Part shown: one piece after another, positions 18,118-27,262 of the stretch
Numbering within the stretch: the stretch's first letter is position 1
Layout: each line of letters opens with the position of its first letter
Source of the DNA: Pseudomonadota bacterium
GTDB lineage: Bacteria; Campylobacterota; Campylobacteria; Campylobacterales; Sulfurospirillaceae
Direction of reading: 5' to 3'
Length of the DNA: 64,000 nucleotides
Assembly (NCBI GenBank): GCA_017860615.1
Contig: JAGDMU010000006.1
Span: forward strand, 186,001-250,000
The notes under the pieces: generated by a model
The model's database searches: none
The model's input: only the letters and a program-made list of their open reading frames with translations
What the model was told of the DNA's origin: nothing
Made by a program: the position numbers and the translations under genes

Positions 18118-19299
18118 TTATGAGTGGTGATTTTCAGCAACATTAAGTGCTTCAGAAACATCCACAATCACTTGAAGTTTTTTAATAATCTCGTTCATCG
18201 CTTTGCTCTCTTCTTGTGCAGCAATGCTGATGCGCTCGACTTCAGACTGCGTTTTAATAATCTCATCAACCGTACGTTGCAATGCTGGAACAATTTGGTC
18301 AACCACTTTTTGAACATCCATGATAGAGAGGCGAATGTTATCGGTTGATTTATTGCTTTGGTCAGAGAGCTTACGCACTTCACTTGCAACAACGGCAAAG
18401 CCACGTCCATGATCTCCCGCGCGTGCTGCTTCGATGGTCGCATTGAGCGCTAAAAGGTTGGTTTCACTGGCGATGTATTTGATCGCTGTTGTAATATTTC
18501 CAATTTGATCAACGGCTTCTGTTAACTCCAACGCCATATTATTCGTGGATTGAACGTTTTGCACTTCAGCTGCTAACTTTGTATTGACAACGACAATAGT
18601 GTTGGCGGTATCTTCGATGGATTTGGAAGCGCTTTGGGTAATAATAGAAATTTCTTTGGTTTGCTCAGCCAATTTTTTAGAGATATCACGTGCTTCTTGG
18701 AGGGCTTTATCGCTATTGATCGCCGTTACGATTTGTGCTAAACCACTCACACTCTCAGCCGTAGCCGTACGCGGAGGACTAGGCATAACCGTCACATCAG
18801 GACGCAAATAGCTGCTATATTTTGTGTAAAGTGTTTTACCCGATGAAACGTATCCGTCAGTTCCAATAATGTATTTTGCTTCGCCTAAAGCCTCTCTTGT
18901 CTCGCTATCGCTACACTCATCAAATGCAACAATGCGGTAGGTTACGTGATCCAGTCTGTAAAATTTCAAAAATTTTAGAAGAACATTTGCGCCAGAAGCA
19001 CTGTTGTTAAAAATAACAACTTTCTCTCCAGCAGGAATACGACTCACCGCCACGAAAAAATCCGTAGGTGGGACAAATTCAACCGAAATCACTTTTTCTT
19101 TACCATACTTTTTAACCATTTCATCATAGCGATTGGCAAAACAGACAATCAAGTCGTAATTTGCAGCATCATAATTTTGATAGTTACTTAAAGTAGCTTT
19201 TTGATATACAGCAGTTGTCGAAAGCGTTGCATCAACCAATGAGACTAGCTCCGCAGTTGTAGCATCATTCGCTCCGATTAACAGTAGATTCACACTCAT
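18118..19299 (-). CDS. Soluble methyl-accepting chemotaxis-type receptor with an unusual N-terminal sensor domain
   Basis: The start at 19299 ([12 protein letters not shown]) has AAGGGGAAG upstream; the longer frame to 19365 does not. 393 residues with no membrane helix, so it is cytoplasmic. Residues 1-200 form an alpha/beta domain ([59 protein letters not shown]) that resembles the PrpR_N ligand domain of propionate regulators; this assignment is tentative. A short coiled signalling domain follows, with the hallmark tip [18 protein letters not shown] and [16 protein letters not shown], which binds CheA/CheW. The chain ends soon after a QEES-containing helix. Flanked by a hairpin downstream and a divergent LysE gene. 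Confidence 0.86.
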   Translation of the reverse strand: MSVNLLLIGANDATTAELVSLVDATLSTTAVYQKATLSNYQNYDAANYDLIVCFANRYDEMVKKYGKEKVISVEFVPPTDFFVAVSRIPAGEKVVIFNNSASGANVLLKFLKFYRLDHVTYRIVAFDECSDSETREALGEAKYIIGTDGYVSSGKTLYTKYSSYLRPDVTVMPSPPRTATAESVSGLAQIVTAINSDKALQEARDISKKLAEQTKEISIITQSASKSIEDTANTIVVVNTKLAAEVQNVQSTNNMALELTEAVDQIGNITTAIKYIASETNLLALNATIEAARAGDHGRGFAVVASEVRKLSDQSNKSTDNIRLSIMDVQKVVDQIVPALQRTVDEIIKTQSEVERISIAAQEESKAMNEIIKKLQVIVDVSEALNVAENHHS

Positions 19300-19470
19300 G
19301 TACTTCCCCTTGCCCCGTATTAGTATCGATGAGATCACACAAAAACGCTTTTTTATAGCGCCCACATTCTATGGCATTCTTGATAAAGTAATGCTTTAAC
19401 TTCTCATTATAAGAAAAATGTATGACAAAAAAAGGACTAAATTTAAGCAGCCCCTTTTTTCAAATCGTAG

Positions 19471-19476
19471 TATAAT
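19471..19476 (+). promoter_or_regulatory. Probable -10 box for the lysE-like/eamA pair
   Basis: A perfect TATAAT lies 28 bp upstream of the ATG at 19504, with a T-rich stretch before it, as is common in epsilonproteobacterial promoters, and an AAGAAGGTG ribosome site after it. Confidence 0.5.
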
Positions 19477-19503
19477 GAACCCAATTTTAAAGAAGGTGTT
19501 AGT

Positions 19504-20124
19504 ATGTTTGACATTCAGAACTATTACAGCTTTATTGGAGCCATTTTACTCTTTCAACTCATTCCAGGTGCTGGAACCATTGCTATTTTGAATGCAACAG
19601 CGCGTAATGGTATTAAAGCGGGTCTTGGAGCCGTATTTGGAACACTTTTAGGTGATTTTGTCTTTATGATAGCAGCTATACTAGGGCTAGCCGCCATTAT
19701 GCAACAAAACCCTCTTCTTTTTGAGCTCCTTCAATACTTTGGCGCAGCGTATCTGTGTTGGTTAGGTGTGGGATTATTGCGTGCAAAAATTGAGTCTGAA
19801 ACAGGAAAAATCGAGCCCAAAAAATCTGCCTTTGTCTATTTTAAACAGGCGTTTTTTGTGAGCATTACCAACCCTAAAGTCATGCTTTTCTTTGTGGCGT
19901 TTTTTCCACTCTTTTTACGCCCTGATGCCACAAAGGTGACATTGGTTGCGATGATTGTGCATGTCAGTCTTATCAGTCTTTTATATCAAGCACTTTTAGT
20001 TCTTTTAGGGAACAGTTTAGCGCTTAAACTCAAAGCCTTTCCCTTGGCTCGAAAAATCGCTACCCGTTTAGCAGGCATTGCACTCATTGCATTTGGCATC
20101 AAACTTGCCATCAACAATCGTTAA
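19504..20124 (+). CDS. LysE/RhtB family amino acid exporter
   Basis: 206 residues with about six hydrophobic helices. Family hallmarks: an N-terminal QLIPGAGTIAILNATARNG, the first-half motif GAVFGTLLGDFVFMIAA, AAYLCWLGVGLLRAK, and the mid-chain SITNPKVMLFFVAFFPLFL. These proteins export amino acids such as threonine, homoserine, lysine or leucine; the substrate is not readable. An EamA transporter starts 12 bp downstream, so the two are probably one operon. The same family appears twice more in this window, as a broken gene at 46787-47351 and as argO at 56544. Confidence 0.9.
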   Translation: MFDIQNYYSFIGAILLFQLIPGAGTIAILNATARNGIKAGLGAVFGTLLGDFVFMIAAILGLAAIMQQNPLLFELLQYFGAAYLCWLGVGLLRAKIESETGKIEPKKSAFVYFKQAFFVSITNPKVMLFFVAFFPLFLRPDATKVTLVAMIVHVSLISLLYQALLVLLGNSLALKLKAFPLARKIATRLAGIALIAFGIKLAINNR

Positions 20125-20136
20125 AAGCACTTCTCA

Positions 20137-21012
20137 ATGCCTTTTAAATACATTTTACTCGCCCTGAGTGTCGTTGCAATCTGGGGGATCAACTTTGTGG
20201 TGATTCAAGTCGCTCTCAAAGAGATACCTCCTTTGATGCTGACATTTTTGCGTTTCTTTTTTGCTGCTTTTCCTGCGGTCTTTTTCCTTAAGCGCCCTCA
20301 AAACACCTCATGGAAAATGCTTTTTTTCTATTCTATGACGATGTTTGTCCTTGATTTTTCACTTCTTTTTTCAGGTATGTACGTAGGCGTAAGCTCAGGT
20401 ATTGCATCGCTTAGTCTTCAAACACAGGTCTTTTTCACCGCTATTTTAGCGGTCATTTTTCTCAAAGAGAAGATGACATTACCAAAAATTGTGGGTGCAG
20501 TTGTCGCATTTTCGGGTATTGTCTTTGTAGGCTTTCACACAGGAGGCGATGTCAATTTACTAGGCTTAATCCTTGTAGAAGGAGCAGCATTTTCATGGGC
20601 AATGGGCAATCTTTTCTCGAAGCAGATTGGAAAAGTCGATATGCTCAGTCTTGTTGTTTGGGGAAGTTTGCTTTCGTTACCATTTTTATTAGGGCTTTCG
20701 TTTGCATTGGAGTTTGATTATTGGAAGGTTGAAACGTTTGCACATCTTTCTTGGCTGAGTGTTGGCTCCATTGCTTATTTGGTTTATCCTGTTACTCTTT
20801 TTGGATTTGCTATCTGGAGTTTTTTACTCAGTCGTTACCCTGCTACAACCGTAGCGCCTTTTACGCTTTTAGTTCCTGTCTTTGGGTTTTCTTCTTCTGC
20901 GATTCTTGTGGGAGAAGCACTTCCTTTCTGGAAGCTTATCGCTGCTTTTTTAATCGTTTCAGGATTGGTGATCAATCTTTATGGGGAACGTTTACTCAAA
21001 AAAGAGAAGTAA
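20137..21012 (+). CDS. EamA/DMT-superfamily transporter (RhaT/YdcZ-like permease)
   Basis: 291 residues with ten predicted helices in two EamA repeats (each about five helices). Motifs typical of the family: ALSVVAIWGINFVVIQ at the N-terminus, LTFLRFFFAAFPAVFF, and in the second half EGAAFSWAMGNLFSKQ and APFTLLVPVFGFSSSA. These carry amino acids or other metabolites across the inner membrane, often outward. It follows a LysE-type exporter by 12 bp. The ribosome site is weak, suggesting coupling to the upstream gene. Its stop is 2 bp from the convergent sulfatase-fold gene. Confidence 0.9.
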   Translation: MPFKYILLALSVVAIWGINFVVIQVALKEIPPLMLTFLRFFFAAFPAVFFLKRPQNTSWKMLFFYSMTMFVLDFSLLFSGMYVGVSSGIASLSLQTQVFFTAILAVIFLKEKMTLPKIVGAVVAFSGIVFVGFHTGGDVNLLGLILVEGAAFSWAMGNLFSKQIGKVDMLSLVVWGSLLSLPFLLGLSFALEFDYWKVETFAHLSWLSVGSIAYLVYPVTLFGFAIWSFLLSRYPATTVAPFTLLVPVFGFSSSAILVGEALPFWKLIAAFLIVSGLVINLYGERLLKKEK

Positions 21013-21014
21013 AA

Positions 21015-22952
21015 CTACTTCTCTTTAATGGTTGTCAAGCCTTCTCTTCTTTGCGTTGCTCTGTCATCTTCGTAAGGAAGTGTCAGGGTTTGATTGAGCA
21101 CATCCAATGTCAGTTTTTTCTCAGAGTTAAATCTCTCAATCGTAATATCACCACCTAGTTTTCCTAAAGCATAACAGTATTTGCCCTTAACACTGATGTT
21201 ATTATCAGGCTCTAGCGAAGCAATACGTGTGCATTTATCAACCCATAAAAAGGCATCATTCGCGTGATAATCGTGCAAATAACCAAAGAGTTTAACCGTT
21301 TCAAAAAACTTGAGTTTGACTTCAAAGAAAGGGCTTACTTCCAAGTTTTCACTTAAACGTAACAATATCGGGAACTTATAGAGTGTTGTGCCAATTTTGA
21401 GGTTGCTTTTTGTTGTATCAAGCAGTAAATCTTGTTCAATTTTTGGGAACTCCCAAAAACGACTGATCTCTTTTGACCAAGCACTTAAAAGCTTATCGAA
21501 TTCATCAAAAGAAGCTTCTAAAGAAGCATCTTCTCCCAAAAGGTTACGCCCGAGTCCTAATTTGGCTTCATAGCCTAAAAAAGGTAAAAGCGTTGCTCCA
21601 ATGTCAAGTGTTGTACCCACTTTTTCTACTTTTTGACCGCTGCTCATTCGTGGATCAATAATCATAAATTGATTGCGGCGTTCACCCTTCATAAGATCAT
21701 CTATTGCCATATTGTGCATGGCAAGATGGTCAGAACCTACAACAATAATCGTATTTTTTCCATACGGCGAATCGCCAATTTGTTTAATGAATTTTGCAAT
21801 CAATTCATCTGAACACGCAACGGCATTCAGCATAGTGTTACTACCATCTTTGTATTGCTGTGTCTTACAACTTTTGGAAACATGTCCATACGGGTGATGT
21901 GTGTCCATTGTGGAGAGAAACATGGCAAATTTTTGTTTGCTTTTGGAGAGTTTTTTAAAATCATTCATCGCAATATCAAGAAGCGTGTCATCGTACAATC
22001 CCCATGGCGTTTGATAGCCTGGATTTTGAAGCAAGGGCTTAAGCTCCTTAATACCTTTTATATCATCAAATTGATGGGTACGATACAACTTATCAACACC
22101 TGCAAACTCTAAAGGTGAACCACTGCGATAAACCAGTTTATAGCCCTCTTTATGGAGCATATCACTCATACACACTGCTCCTGAGTAGAACGTGCTCATC
22201 TTGGACATAGAGTTACCCTGAGGTGAGTGTGCATTGGTTGAGGGGGTTACCAAAGGGATACCACACTGTACTGCTGTCATACCTGCAATCGTCCAGCTTG
22301 TTCCAATGGCTTGTTTTATTTCGCTAAAGGAGACACTCTGTTCTCTGATAGGGCGAAGTGCGCTCACCAATGAAGGAAAGATTTTTTCATCGAAATAGGT
22401 ATCTTCAAAGCTTTCCGCAAAGATATAGACTAAGTTAGGGTGTTCTTCACTCGTAGGCGTTAATGAAGGGTCTTGGTAGTAATCACTAAAGCTGTATTGA
22501 AGACTGAGTGGGTTTTCAATGCCGATGGCTTTGAGGGAACTTTCGCCTAAAAAACGCACCGTTGGATGAATCAGCAACGATAATCCCAAAGCAATAATAG
22601 AGATACTGTGTTTGAGCTTTTGATGATGCTCAAACACATCATTTTTAACCATACGGTAGTAAAAAAGTGAAAGTGCTAAACTCGCAATAAAAAGCCCTAC
22701 GCCAACCGCTATGATTAAATAATAATCACCGAACCCTGAACCCTCTAACCCATAGCGAAGGTGAAAGATCACCGCATCATTGATGCCCTCGCCTGTGAAA
22801 TAATTGGATACAATATAAAAAGCACTGAGTATCATATAGATGAAAATAGACCCTGCACCAATGAGTGCGCTTTTGCGTGTTCGAGTACGATTTTTAGAGG
22901 TAAATAAGGCGATAAGGAAAAGTCCTGCGGATAACCATAGCATGTTATTCAT
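21015..22952 (-). CDS. Sulfatase-fold membrane enzyme (LTA synthase/phosphoethanolamine transferase-like)
   Basis: 645 residues: about five membrane helices in the first 150, then a large periplasmic sulfatase-fold domain. Signs of the fold are NLVYIFAESFEDTYFDE (metal-binding Glu), GTSWTIAGM with the Thr nucleophile, STMDTHHPYGHV, and TIIVVGSDHLAMHN, which supplies the metal-binding Asp-His pair. Relatives transfer glycerol-phosphate or phosphoethanolamine from phospholipid to envelope glycans. In a Gram-negative epsilonproteobacterium, modification of a surface polysaccharide or lipid A is more likely than lipoteichoic acid synthesis. The C-terminal 150 residues after the sulfatase domain look like an extra soluble domain. 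Monocistronic and convergent with the EamA gene. Confidence 0.85.
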   Translation of the reverse strand: MNNMLWLSAGLFLIALFTSKNRTRTRKSALIGAGSIFIYMILSAFYIVSNYFTGEGINDAVIFHLRYGLEGSGFGDYYLIIAVGVGLFIASLALSLFYYRMVKNDVFEHHQKLKHSISIIALGLSLLIHPTVRFLGESSLKAIGIENPLSLQYSFSDYYQDPSLTPTSEEHPNLVYIFAESFEDTYFDEKIFPSLVSALRPIREQSVSFSEIKQAIGTSWTIAGMTAVQCGIPLVTPSTNAHSPQGNSMSKMSTFYSGAVCMSDMLHKEGYKLVYRSGSPLEFAGVDKLYRTHQFDDIKGIKELKPLLQNPGYQTPWGLYDDTLLDIAMNDFKKLSKSKQKFAMFLSTMDTHHPYGHVSKSCKTQQYKDGSNTMLNAVACSDELIAKFIKQIGDSPYGKNTIIVVGSDHLAMHNMAIDDLMKGERRNQFMIIDPRMSSGQKVEKVGTTLDIGATLLPFLGYEAKLGLGRNLLGEDASLEASFDEFDKLLSAWSKEISRFWEFPKIEQDLLLDTTKSNLKIGTTLYKFPILLRLSENLEVSPFFEVKLKFFETVKLFGYLHDYHANDAFLWVDKCTRIASLEPDNNISVKGKYCYALGKLGGDITIERFNSEKKLTLDVLNQTLTLPYEDDRATQRREGLTTIKEK

Positions 22953-23038
22953 TGTTGTTTTGAATCCTCTTTGATTTTAGGATGGTATTATATCTTGTTG
23001 TGAAATATTTGAAGAAATTTTTGCTATTTTTGTAAACT

Positions 23039-23092
23039 GATTAAATTTTAATCATCAATCTGCATAGATTAAAATCCGCTAAGTGATACAAT
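23039..23092 (+). promoter_or_regulatory. amt promoter region with palindromic GATTAAA sites
   Basis: GATTAAA (23039-23045) and TTTAATC (23047-23053) form a 15-bp palindrome, with a third GATTAAA at 23067-23073 and a -10-like TACAAT at 23087-23092. The arrangement suggests a repressor or activator site controlling the ammonium operon. No regulator is identified here. Confidence 0.45.
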
Positions 23093-23122
23093 TTCATCAG
23101 TTCAACATTTTAGGAGGAATTC

Positions 23123-23194
23123 ATGAGAAGTAAACTACTTTCTCTCGCAACATTGTTGCCTGTATCAACGTGGGAAACACTGCGTGGGTTTTAA
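23123..23194 (+). other. Out-of-frame Amt signal-peptide start (leader frame)
   Basis: The only strong ribosome site in front of amt, TAGGAGGA at 23111-23118, leads to an ATG at 23123. This frame encodes MRSKLLSLATLLPVSTWETL and stops at 23192-23194. The first 14 residues look like the signal peptide that many Amt proteins carry. The frame is offset from amt: 47 bp separate this ATG from the GTG at 23170. It therefore reads as a signal peptide cut off from its gene by a frameshift or small deletion. Confidence 0.7.
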
Positions 23195-24381
23195 CAGCAA
23201 CTGCGCTAGTTATGTTAATGACACCAGCAGGTCTAGCACTCTTTTACGGCGGTATGTCTCGCTCTAAAAACTTACTCAACACCATTGCGATGAGTGTTAT
23301 GGGTTATGTTGTCGCAGCCGTTGTTTGGGTTGTAGCAGGTTACACCTTAGCATTTGGTACCGATATCGGCGGTATTATCGGTTTTGATAGCCTCTTCCTA
23401 AGTGGTATAAAAGTGACTGACCTTTGGGCAACAGGTAGTATTCCTGTGCTTCTTTTCGTCGCATTCCAAATGACCTTTGCGGGTATTACAGTATCGCTTG
23501 CAAGTGGTGCTATCATCGAGAGATTGAAGTTTTCAACATGGCTCGTGTTTGCGGCTATCTGGATTCTTGCGGTTTATGCTCCTGTAGCTCACTGGGTATG
23601 GGGTGGCGGATTTTTATCAAAACTTGGCGTTCTTGACTTTGCGGGTGGTACAGTTGTTCACATCAACGCAGGTATCGCTGGTTTAGTGGTAGCACTTATG
23701 CTAGGCCGTCGTGCAGATTATGGTAAAGCAATGTTCCCTTCATCTGTAACGCTGACCGTTCTAGGTGCAAGTATGTTATGGTTTGGTTGGTTCGGATTTA
23801 ACGCTGGTAGCGAGCTTGCAGCGGATGGTATTGCAGCAAGTGCATTCCTTGTCACCAATACAGCAGCGGCTATTGCAGCGCTTGCTTGGATGACCATCGA
23901 GTACATCACCTATAAAAAGTTTACCCTTCTTGGTATTGCTTCTGGTATCGTTGCAGGTCTTGTTGCAATCACTCCAGCGGCAGGTTTTGTTGACACAAGT
24001 GCTTCACTCATCATCGGTGCAGTGGCTGGTATCGTAGCATTCTACGGTGTAAACGGCTTGAAAAAAGCGCTAAAATACGATGACTCTTTGGATGCCTTTG
24101 GTATTCACGGTGTGGCTGGTATCTGGGGCGCAATTGCAACAGGCATCTTTGCAAATCCAGAAGTCAATGAGTTAGGAACAGGTTTACTTTATGGAAACGC
24201 TGATCAAGTGATGATTCAAATTGAAGGTATCATCGTAACTATCGTCTATACAGCGATTGCTACAGCGATTGTATTTAAAATTGCTTCTATCTTAACAGGT
24301 GGCGCAAGAGTAAGCGCGGATGCTGAGTCTCAAGGTTTGGATGAAGTAGAGCACGGCGAAAAAGCCTTCAACTTAAGATAA
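23170..24381 (+). CDS. amt: Ammonium transporter, probably frameshifted at its N-terminus
   Basis: 403 residues, eleven helices. Channel motifs: NTAWVLTATALVMLMTPAGL, VAHWVWGGG, the first pore His in VVHINAGIAGL, FGWFGFNAGSELAADG, and the second pore His in AFGIHGVAGIWGA. Conducts ammonium across the inner membrane. The open frame can only begin at the GTG at 23170, which has no ribosome site. The real initiation signals lie at 23111-23125 in another frame and encode a signal peptide. Either the gene suffered an indel between 23150 and 23170, or expression needs frameshifting or coupling, or the base calls are wrong. glnK follows 12 bp downstream. Confidence 0.93.
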   Translation: MGNTAWVLTATALVMLMTPAGLALFYGGMSRSKNLLNTIAMSVMGYVVAAVVWVVAGYTLAFGTDIGGIIGFDSLFLSGIKVTDLWATGSIPVLLFVAFQMTFAGITVSLASGAIIERLKFSTWLVFAAIWILAVYAPVAHWVWGGGFLSKLGVLDFAGGTVVHINAGIAGLVVALMLGRRADYGKAMFPSSVTLTVLGASMLWFGWFGFNAGSELAADGIAASAFLVTNTAAAIAALAWMTIEYITYKKFTLLGIASGIVAGLVAITPAAGFVDTSASLIIGAVAGIVAFYGVNGLKKALKYDDSLDAFGIHGVAGIWGAIATGIFANPEVNELGTGLLYGNADQVMIQIEGIIVTIVYTAIATAIVFKIASILTGGARVSADAESQGLDEVEHGEKAFNLR

Positions 24382-24384
24382 TAA

Positions 24385-24732
<348 letters not shown>

Positions 24733-24743
24733 GTTTAGTCTTT

Positions 24744-24769
24744 ATGTGGGCAGATCATTCTGCCCACAT
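24744..24769. terminator. Terminator hairpin after glnK that also encodes the end of the convergent gene
   Basis: ATGTGGGCAGA (24744-24754) pairs perfectly over 11 bp with TCTGCCCACAT (24759-24769) around TCAT. The right arm holds the last codons of the minus-strand gene (MWAE and stop at 24755), so one stem serves both ends. A pyrimidine-rich tract follows on the plus strand. Confidence 0.7.
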
Positions 24770-25477
24770 CTCTTCCTCTTCCTCTCTTAACGCTTTTTCT
24801 TCTTTCATTCGGTACGTCATCACCAAGTTAAAACAAAGTTCACTGAGCATCAAAAGATCCCACATTGTGAGTATCTCTAAAAAAGGCATTCCCTCTTCAA
24901 GCTTTTCAAAATCAATTTTACAGGTGAAAATGTAAGCGTCATTTGGAGCGCCCAATTCTGGGAGATTGAGCGAATATTGAAAGGCAAACGTCATATCGGC
25001 TTTTCGCCCCATACGACGTATACGCTTCAAAGTACCATCGTAATCTTTTTCACTTAAGCGAATCTCAGAGTGAATGTTATGAGAGAGGACATTGCGTACA
25101 AAAGAGACAATGTCAAAAAAGTTCTCATATTGATCACCAAAAAGTTTCTGCATAAAGATTTTAAAAGGACTCTCGAACCGAAGACTCTCCACCATCGCCA
25201 TACAGATGCCCCGAAAGGCGTTAAACTCCACAAAATATTCAAAGAGCGAGATGTCCTCTTTCTTGGTTTGTTGAGCATTGGTTAAAAGCTCTTGTATGAT
25301 CTCCGCATTAAAATAGTACGCTTTATCATTCTCATACTTTTTCACAACAAAGAGGCTTCGATCGCTGAGATCTTCTGTCTTAGAAAGCTTCCCTAAAAAC
25401 TCACCCATATGTAAAAAATAGAAATTTTGCTCTACAAGCAAAAGTGCATCATCCAATAAAATTTCAGTATCACTCAT
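24755..25477 (-). CDS. Hypothetical protein with HEPN-like RN-x3-H motif, coupled to a molybdopterin oxidoreductase
   Basis: The start at 25477 (MSDTEILLDDAL) gives a 4-bp ATGA overlap with the upstream oxidoreductase; the longer frame to 25594 only reads inside that gene. 240 residues, acidic, mostly helical, with no membrane segment or signal peptide. I do not recognise a named family. The central segment SFVRNVLSHNIHSEI carries R128, N129 and H133, an R-x4-H pattern like the HEPN RNase motif, within a helical surround. The pattern alone does not prove nuclease activity. The tight coupling argues for a role with the oxidoreductase, perhaps as assembly chaperone. The C-terminus is glutamate-rich. 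Confidence 0.75.
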   Translation of the reverse strand: MSDTEILLDDALLLVEQNFYFLHMGEFLGKLSKTEDLSDRSLFVVKKYENDKAYYFNAEIIQELLTNAQQTKKEDISLFEYFVEFNAFRGICMAMVESLRFESPFKIFMQKLFGDQYENFFDIVSFVRNVLSHNIHSEIRLSEKDYDGTLKRIRRMGRKADMTFAFQYSLNLPELGAPNDAYIFTCKIDFEKLEEGMPFLEILTMWDLLMLSELCFNLVMTYRMKEEKALREEEEEMWAE

Positions 25478-27219
25478 TGGACTTTTTCCAATTTCACTTT
25501 CATCTCTTGATAAATCGCACAATTTCCTTCTTGGCTCATCGCATAAGGGGTAAGTTGGTTGGCATTTTTTGCGCCACTGTGAATCAACAGACAATCGTCA
25601 CGCAGTTTATCGCTTGGCATGACAGAGTATTCCGCACTCCCATAGCGGTTCGTAAGCCTCACACGATCTTCTTGCTCAAGTCCTAAACACAGAGGAACGT
25701 AGAGGTATTCATCGGTAACAAACTGCGAATTAAGCGACTTGTTTTGCTTTGTAGCAATCAAGAAAAAGCCCTCTTCATCCTCAAAATCGTCATCAAATTC
25801 ATCTAAAAATTCAAATTTGCCACTTTTCGTGTAAAATGTTTTTTCATACGGTAAATCTTCATACGTTTTAGAGATTAAAAAGCCCTCTTTTTCAACACTA
25901 TTAGAAGCAATTACACGCTCGATAATGCTCTTTTCGCTTTCTAAAGCTTCGTATCCAAATGCTTTTAGAAGTGCCTGTGTTAGGGCATACTCACTAAGAC
26001 CAACAGAGCTTTCAACCAACTTTGGCATCCGCCCTATAAAGTGATGCCCATAACTCAGTTTCAAATCTTCTTTCTCTAAAAAACTGAGTGCTGGAATCAC
26101 CAGATGGGCCTTAGAAGAGGTCTCATTTTCATGCAATCCAAAGTAAACCACACATTGGGCTTTATCGATGCCTTCTTTGACTTTTGACGTACACGGCATT
26201 TGATTGAGCGGATTGCCTCCTTGAATGAAAACCAGATCATACTTACCAAAATTAACGATAGGCAGAGGTTCTGTTTTAGCACTCACTTTAAAAGGAGAGA
26301 CAAAGCCAAAACCACTGTTGGAAAGGTAACTTACCCCACAACCCACTTTACCAAAAAGTCCAAGCATCGCACCGAGTGCATCAATAGAGCGTAAAACACT
26401 GTGTCCAAAGCTGTATTTTTGCACACCAATACCGACTAAAATGGAAACCTTTTTGCCTTTAATCAAACGGAGCAATTCGCCGATTTCATCTAAATTGACC
26501 TGCGATTTATCCAGTAGTTTTCGCATCGGAATACCGCTGATAAAATCTAAAAAATCTTTGTAATTTTGGGTGCGTTCTTTTAAAAAATCCTGATCCTCCA
26601 TCTCTTCCATGGCAACCAAACGACAGAGTAAAAGTGCTAAATAAAGATCACCTCGTGGTTTAATCTGAATATGCAGTGCCGCATTAACGGAAAGGTCAAT
26701 CTTGAGCGGATCAATGACAATGAGTGTCTTGCCTTTTAAAGCGGGAAGCATGTGCGAATTAGTGACTGTTGGGTTTCGCCCCCACAAAATCACCACGTCA
26801 GCCTCTTTCACATGCAAAGGCGATAAGCACAAGTTTGCGCCCCTGCTCTCACAGACACCTGCATCGCCTGCTTCATCGCACAGTGATCCAGAAGCTAAAA
26901 TCGCTTTGTGTTCCGCAAAAAAACGTTTGGTTGCGCCTTGCATAACCCCTAAATTTCCGCTGCCTTTAAAATAAAGCGTACGAGATGGTTCATACGTTTT
27001 TAACTTCTCACTCAAAAGGGCTAAAGCTTCATCCATACTCACAATTTGCCCCAGATAACGTGGTTCTTCAATGCGTTCAAAGGTATGATAGTGATTAAGG
27101 TGATGACAGAGGTAGCCTTGCGTAATGGGATGGGTCTTATTGCCTTTGAGTTTCAGATCTTTACTCACAGCAATGCTGCATCCATCAAAACAATCCAGTG
27201 GACAGGTAGTAAAACGCAT
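25474..27219 (-). CDS. Cytoplasmic molybdopterin oxidoreductase, formate dehydrogenase/BisC-like
   Basis: 581 residues, short for the DMSO-reductase family. N-terminal 4Fe-4S site CPLDCFDGC with a later Cys in GYLCHH. Cofactor-binding segments: YFKGSGNLGVMQGATKRF, WGRNPTVTNSHM, IDPLKIDLSVNA, IQGGNPLNQMPC and HENETSSKAHLVIPA. The C-terminal molydop-binding domain includes VRLTNRYGSAEYSV. No Tat signal precedes it, so it is cytoplasmic. The usual metal ligand (Cys, SeCys or Ser) is uncertain: CDEAGDAGV is the likeliest region. No electron-transfer subunits adjoin; the only partner is the coupled unknown gene downstream. The substrate is unknown. Confidence 0.88.
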   Translation of the reverse strand: MRFTTCPLDCFDGCSIAVSKDLKLKGNKTHPITQGYLCHHLNHYHTFERIEEPRYLGQIVSMDEALALLSEKLKTYEPSRTLYFKGSGNLGVMQGATKRFFAEHKAILASGSLCDEAGDAGVCESRGANLCLSPLHVKEADVVILWGRNPTVTNSHMLPALKGKTLIVIDPLKIDLSVNAALHIQIKPRGDLYLALLLCRLVAMEEMEDQDFLKERTQNYKDFLDFISGIPMRKLLDKSQVNLDEIGELLRLIKGKKVSILVGIGVQKYSFGHSVLRSIDALGAMLGLFGKVGCGVSYLSNSGFGFVSPFKVSAKTEPLPIVNFGKYDLVFIQGGNPLNQMPCTSKVKEGIDKAQCVVYFGLHENETSSKAHLVIPALSFLEKEDLKLSYGHHFIGRMPKLVESSVGLSEYALTQALLKAFGYEALESEKSIIERVIASNSVEKEGFLISKTYEDLPYEKTFYTKSGKFEFLDEFDDDFEDEEGFFLIATKQNKSLNSQFVTDEYLYVPLCLGLEQEDRVRLTNRYGSAEYSVMPSDKLRDDCLLIHSGAKNANQLTPYAMSQEGNCAIYQEMKVKLEKVQ

Positions 27220-27262
27220 AGAACGCCCCTCTCATCATAGAGTTAGATAGGTGTAATTATAC

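Noticed and set aside
25478-25594. Longer 5' end for the HEPN-motif gene
   Set aside because: The extra 39 codons only read through the molybdopterin gene in another frame; the ATG at 25477 gives the normal ATGA coupling.
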